Below are positions 32,121-34,343 of a DNA stretch of 34,343 bases, piece after piece (position 1 is the stretch's first letter; the number at the start of each line of letters is the position of its first letter). The stretch lies in the NCBI GenBank assembly GCA_005882635.1, contig VBFG01000001.1, positions 1 through 34,343 on the forward strand. The letters are read 5' to 3'. The position numbers and the translations under genes were made by a program. The DNA is from Chloroflexota bacterium (GTDB taxonomy: Bacteria > Chloroflexota > Limnocylindria > Limnocylindrales > CSP1-4). The notes beneath the pieces were generated by a model that was given only the letters and a program-made list of their open reading frames with translations, did not search any database and was not told the origin of the DNA.

Positions 32121-34112
32121 ATGGGCAAGATCATCGGCATCGACCTCGGGACGACCAACAGCGTCGTCGCCGTCATGGAGGGCGGGGAGCCGACCGTCAT
32201 CGCCTCGGCCGAGGGCGGCCGGACGGTGCCGTCGGTCGTCGCCTTCAGCAAGACCGGGGACCGCCTCGTCGGCCAGCTGGCCAAGCGCCAGGCAGTCACG
32301 AACCCGGCCAACACGATCTATTCGATCAAGCGCTTCATGGGCCGTCGCTGGGACGACCCGGAGACGAAGCGGGCCAAGGAGCTCGTCAGCTACACCGTCG
32401 AGAAGGATGGCAAGAGCGACGGCGTCGTGGTCAAGGTCGGCGACAAGACCTACACGCCGCCCGAGATCAGCGCGATGGTCCTCCAGAAGCTGAAGACCGA
32501 CGCGGAGGCGTACCTCGGCGAGAAGGTCATCGAGGCCGTGATCACGGTCCCGGCCTACTTCGACGACACCCAGCGCCAGGCGACCAAGGATGCCGGCCGC
32601 ATCGCCGGTCTCGAGGTCCGCCGGATCATCAACGAGCCGACGGCGTCGGCGCTCGCCTATGGCCTCGATAAGAAGCACGACGAGAAGATCGCCGTCTACG
32701 ACCTCGGCGGCGGCACGTTCGACATCTCGATCCTCGAGCTCGGCGAGGGCGTCTTCGAGGTCAAGGCGACCAACGGCGACACGCACCTCGGCGGCGACGA
32801 CTTCGACCAGCGCGTCATCGAGTGGCTCCTGGCCGAGTTCAAGAAGGACCAGGGCATCGACCTGTCGAAGGACCCCCAGGCCCTCCAGCGGCTCAAGGAG
32901 GCCGCCGAGAAGGCGAAGATCGAGCTCAGCTCGACCTCGTCGACCGAGATCAACCTGCCGTACATCACGGCCGATGCGTCGGGCCCGAAGCACCTCGTCG
33001 TGAGCCTCACCCGGGCCAAGCTCGAGGACCTCGTGCGCGACCTCATCGAGAAGACCAAGAACCCGGTCCAGGCGGCCCTCAAGGACGCCGGGCTGAAGGC
33101 GGCCGACATCGACGAGGTGATCCTCGTCGGCGGCCAGACCCGGATGCCGGCGGTCGTCGACGCGGTCAAGGCGGTGTTCAACGGCAAGGAACCCCACAAG
33201 GGCGTCAACCCGGACGAGGTCGTCGGCATCGGCGCCGCGATCCAGGCCGGCGTCCTCGCCGGTGACGTCAAGGACGTCCTGCTCCTCGACGTAACGCCGC
33301 TGTCCCTCGGGATCGAGACCCTCGGCGGCGTGATGACGAAGCTGATCGATCGGAACACGACGATCCCGACGTCCAAGTCACAGGTGTTCTCGACGGCGTC
33401 GGACAACCAGGGCCAGGTCGAGATCCACGTCCTCCAGGGCGAGCGCGAGTTCGCCGCGGACAACAAGACGCTCGGCCGGTTCATCCTCGACGGCATCCCG
33501 CCGGCGCCACGCGGCGTGCCCCAGATCGAGGTGACGTTCGACATCGACGCGAACGGCATCCTCGACGTCAAGGCGAAGGACCGAGCGACGTCGAAGGAGC
33601 AGCAGGTCCGGATCACCGCGTCGTCGATGCTCTCGAAGGAGGACGTCGACAAGATGGTCCGCGAGGCGTCGGAGCACGCCGACGAGGACCGCAAGCGACG
33701 CGAGGAGGTCGAGGTCCGCAACCAGGCGGAGCAGCTGACCTACCAGGCGGAGCGAACGCTCAAGGACCTCGGCGACAAGGTCTCGTCCGAGGACAAGGCG
33801 ACCGTCGAGAACCAGGTGTCGTCCCTCCGCGAGGCACTGAAGGGCTCCGACATGGAGGCCATCTCCGCGGGTGCTGCGGCCCTCGCCGAGACGCTCCAGC
33901 GGGTGTCGACGGCCGCCTACCAGGCGGCCGCGTCCGAGGCCGGTCCGAACGGCACCGACGGGGGCGCGGCCGGCGCGGGCGGTCAGGGCGGTGAGTCGGG
34001 CGCGGAGGAAGGCGAACCGGCCGGGGCCCGATCCGGCGGCTCGTCGAGCGGCCCATCGGGCGACGCCGAGTCCTCGGACGACACGGTCGAGGGCGAGTTC
34101 AAGGAGGTCTGA
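32121..34112 (+). CDS. dnaK: Molecular chaperone DnaK (Hsp70)
   Basis: A 663-residue Hsp70. The ATPase domain starts [19 protein letters not shown] and includes [17 protein letters not shown], the phosphate loop [15 protein letters not shown], and [14 protein letters not shown]. The linker [19 protein letters not shown] leads to the peptide-binding domain and helical lid. The C-terminal ~55 residues are a Gly/Ser/Glu/Asp-rich disordered tail ending EGEFKEV, the usual DnaK type of acidic end. The ATG has AGGAGA nine bases upstream. It folds nascent and stress-damaged proteins with GrpE and DnaJ; dnaJ is not in the window. Confidence 0.98.
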   Translation: MGKIIGIDLGTTNSVVAVMEGGEPTVIASAEGGRTVPSVVAFSKTGDRLVGQLAKRQAVTNPANTIYSIKRFMGRRWDDPETKRAKELVSYTVEKDGKSDGVVVKVGDKTYTPPEISAMVLQKLKTDAEAYLGEKVIEAVITVPAYFDDTQRQATKDAGRIAGLEVRRIINEPTASALAYGLDKKHDEKIAVYDLGGGTFDISILELGEGVFEVKATNGDTHLGGDDFDQRVIEWLLAEFKKDQGIDLSKDPQALQRLKEAAEKAKIELSSTSSTEINLPYITADASGPKHLVVSLTRAKLEDLVRDLIEKTKNPVQAALKDAGLKAADIDEVILVGGQTRMPAVVDAVKAVFNGKEPHKGVNPDEVVGIGAAIQAGVLAGDVKDVLLLDVTPLSLGIETLGGVMTKLIDRNTTIPTSKSQVFSTASDNQGQVEIHVLQGEREFAADNKTLGRFILDGIPPAPRGVPQIEVTFDIDANGILDVKAKDRATSKEQQVRITASSMLSKEDVDKMVREASEHADEDRKRREEVEVRNQAEQLTYQAERTLKDLGDKVSSEDKATVENQVSSLREALKGSDMEAISAGAAALAETLQRVSTAAYQAAASEAGPNGTDGGAAGAGGQGGESGAEEGEPAGARSGGSSSGPSGDAESSDDTVEGEFKEV

Positions 34113-34168
34113 GCGTCGCGACGCTCGACGCAGTCAGGCGCCCGCCGGGGCTTCGGCCCGCCGGGCGC
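34111..34168 (+). terminator. Tandem hairpins after dnaK, probable terminator
   Basis: GAGCGTCGCGACGCTC (34111-34126) is a perfect 16-base palindrome overlapping the dnaK stop. A larger GC-rich hairpin follows at 34138-34168: outer arms GCGCCC and GGGCGC, a small internal loop, then GGGC-TTCG-GCCC with a stable UUCG-type tetraloop. The T-rich tail is short (TTCGATTCCCC). This should end most transcription of the heat-shock operon. Confidence 0.7.
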
Positions 34169-34343
34169 TTCGATTCCCCCTGCGGCCTCATCCGGTCAAA
34201 CGAATCTCGGGCGATCCTTGGCGGGACCGATCCTGTCATGCGACCGCGTGGTGTTGCACTTGTCAGGATTCGGCGGAGAAGTCACGGGTGCGGCCGCCCG
34301 AGCCGCATCGGACGCGCTGCTTAGCGACCGGCTGAGATCCGCC
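34169..34343. other. Intergenic end of window, no gene recognised
   Basis: No coding region on either strand looks real here. ATCCTGTCA (34230-34238) and TGTCAGGAT (34261-34269) form an imperfect inverted repeat with one mismatch and a 22-base spacer, perhaps an operator or a weak hairpin for whatever lies beyond the edge. Confidence 0.4.

Overview
This is a very GC-rich bacterial window. Several genes start with GTG or TTG, and many neighbours overlap by 1-8 bases. The best guess for the host is a member of the Chloroflexota. The reasons are an hrcA-grpE-dnaK operon behind a perfect CIRCE element, lepA-hemW nearby, a predicted coenzyme F420-dependent luciferase-like enzyme, and promoters with TAGnnT -10 boxes. 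The taxonomy is inference. No tRNA, rRNA, insertion sequence, CRISPR array or attachment site was seen.

Region 1 (1-16658) is a carbohydrate or polyol catabolic neighbourhood. It opens with the tail of a DMT-family exporter and a TIM-barrel sugar isomerase. A LacI-family regulator then leads an operon with a two-subunit transketolase and a Gfo/Idh/MocA dehydrogenase. A long minus-strand CehA/McbA-type metallohydrolase separates this from a second operon. That operon holds a complete PotABCD-type ABC importer with a Tat-exported lipoprotein binding component, an F420-type oxidoreductase, a zinc dehydrogenase and an inosose-dehydratase-like protein. Two minus-strand genes (another sugar isomerase and an isochorismatase-like hydrolase) close the region. 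The lacI promoter and the ABC promoter each carry a LacI-type operator, GCAA(T/A)CGGTTGC, placed 3-4 bases after the -10 box. The regulator therefore probably controls both operons.

Region 2 (16705-21610) is a short informational operon. It holds a stand-alone TPR protein that resembles the C-terminal part of a larger regulator, then lepA, a divergent CPBP-type membrane protein, and hemW.

Region 3 (21610-30219) is a self-contained phosphotransferase system (PTS) lying between hemW and hrcA. It encodes a PRD regulator, mannitol-type EIIC and EIIB, an EIIA-HPr fusion, an unrecognised 100-residue protein, an enlarged MDR polyol-phosphate dehydrogenase, a PfkB/FruK-type kinase and Enzyme I. The proposed flow is hexitol to hexitol-phosphate (PTS), then ketose-phosphate (MDR enzyme), then ketose bisphosphate (kinase).

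Region 4 (30260-34343) is the heat-shock operon: CIRCE promoter, hrcA, grpE, dnaK, then paired hairpins that probably end transcription. dnaJ is not in the window, and the last ~170 bases hold no gene that I can recognise.
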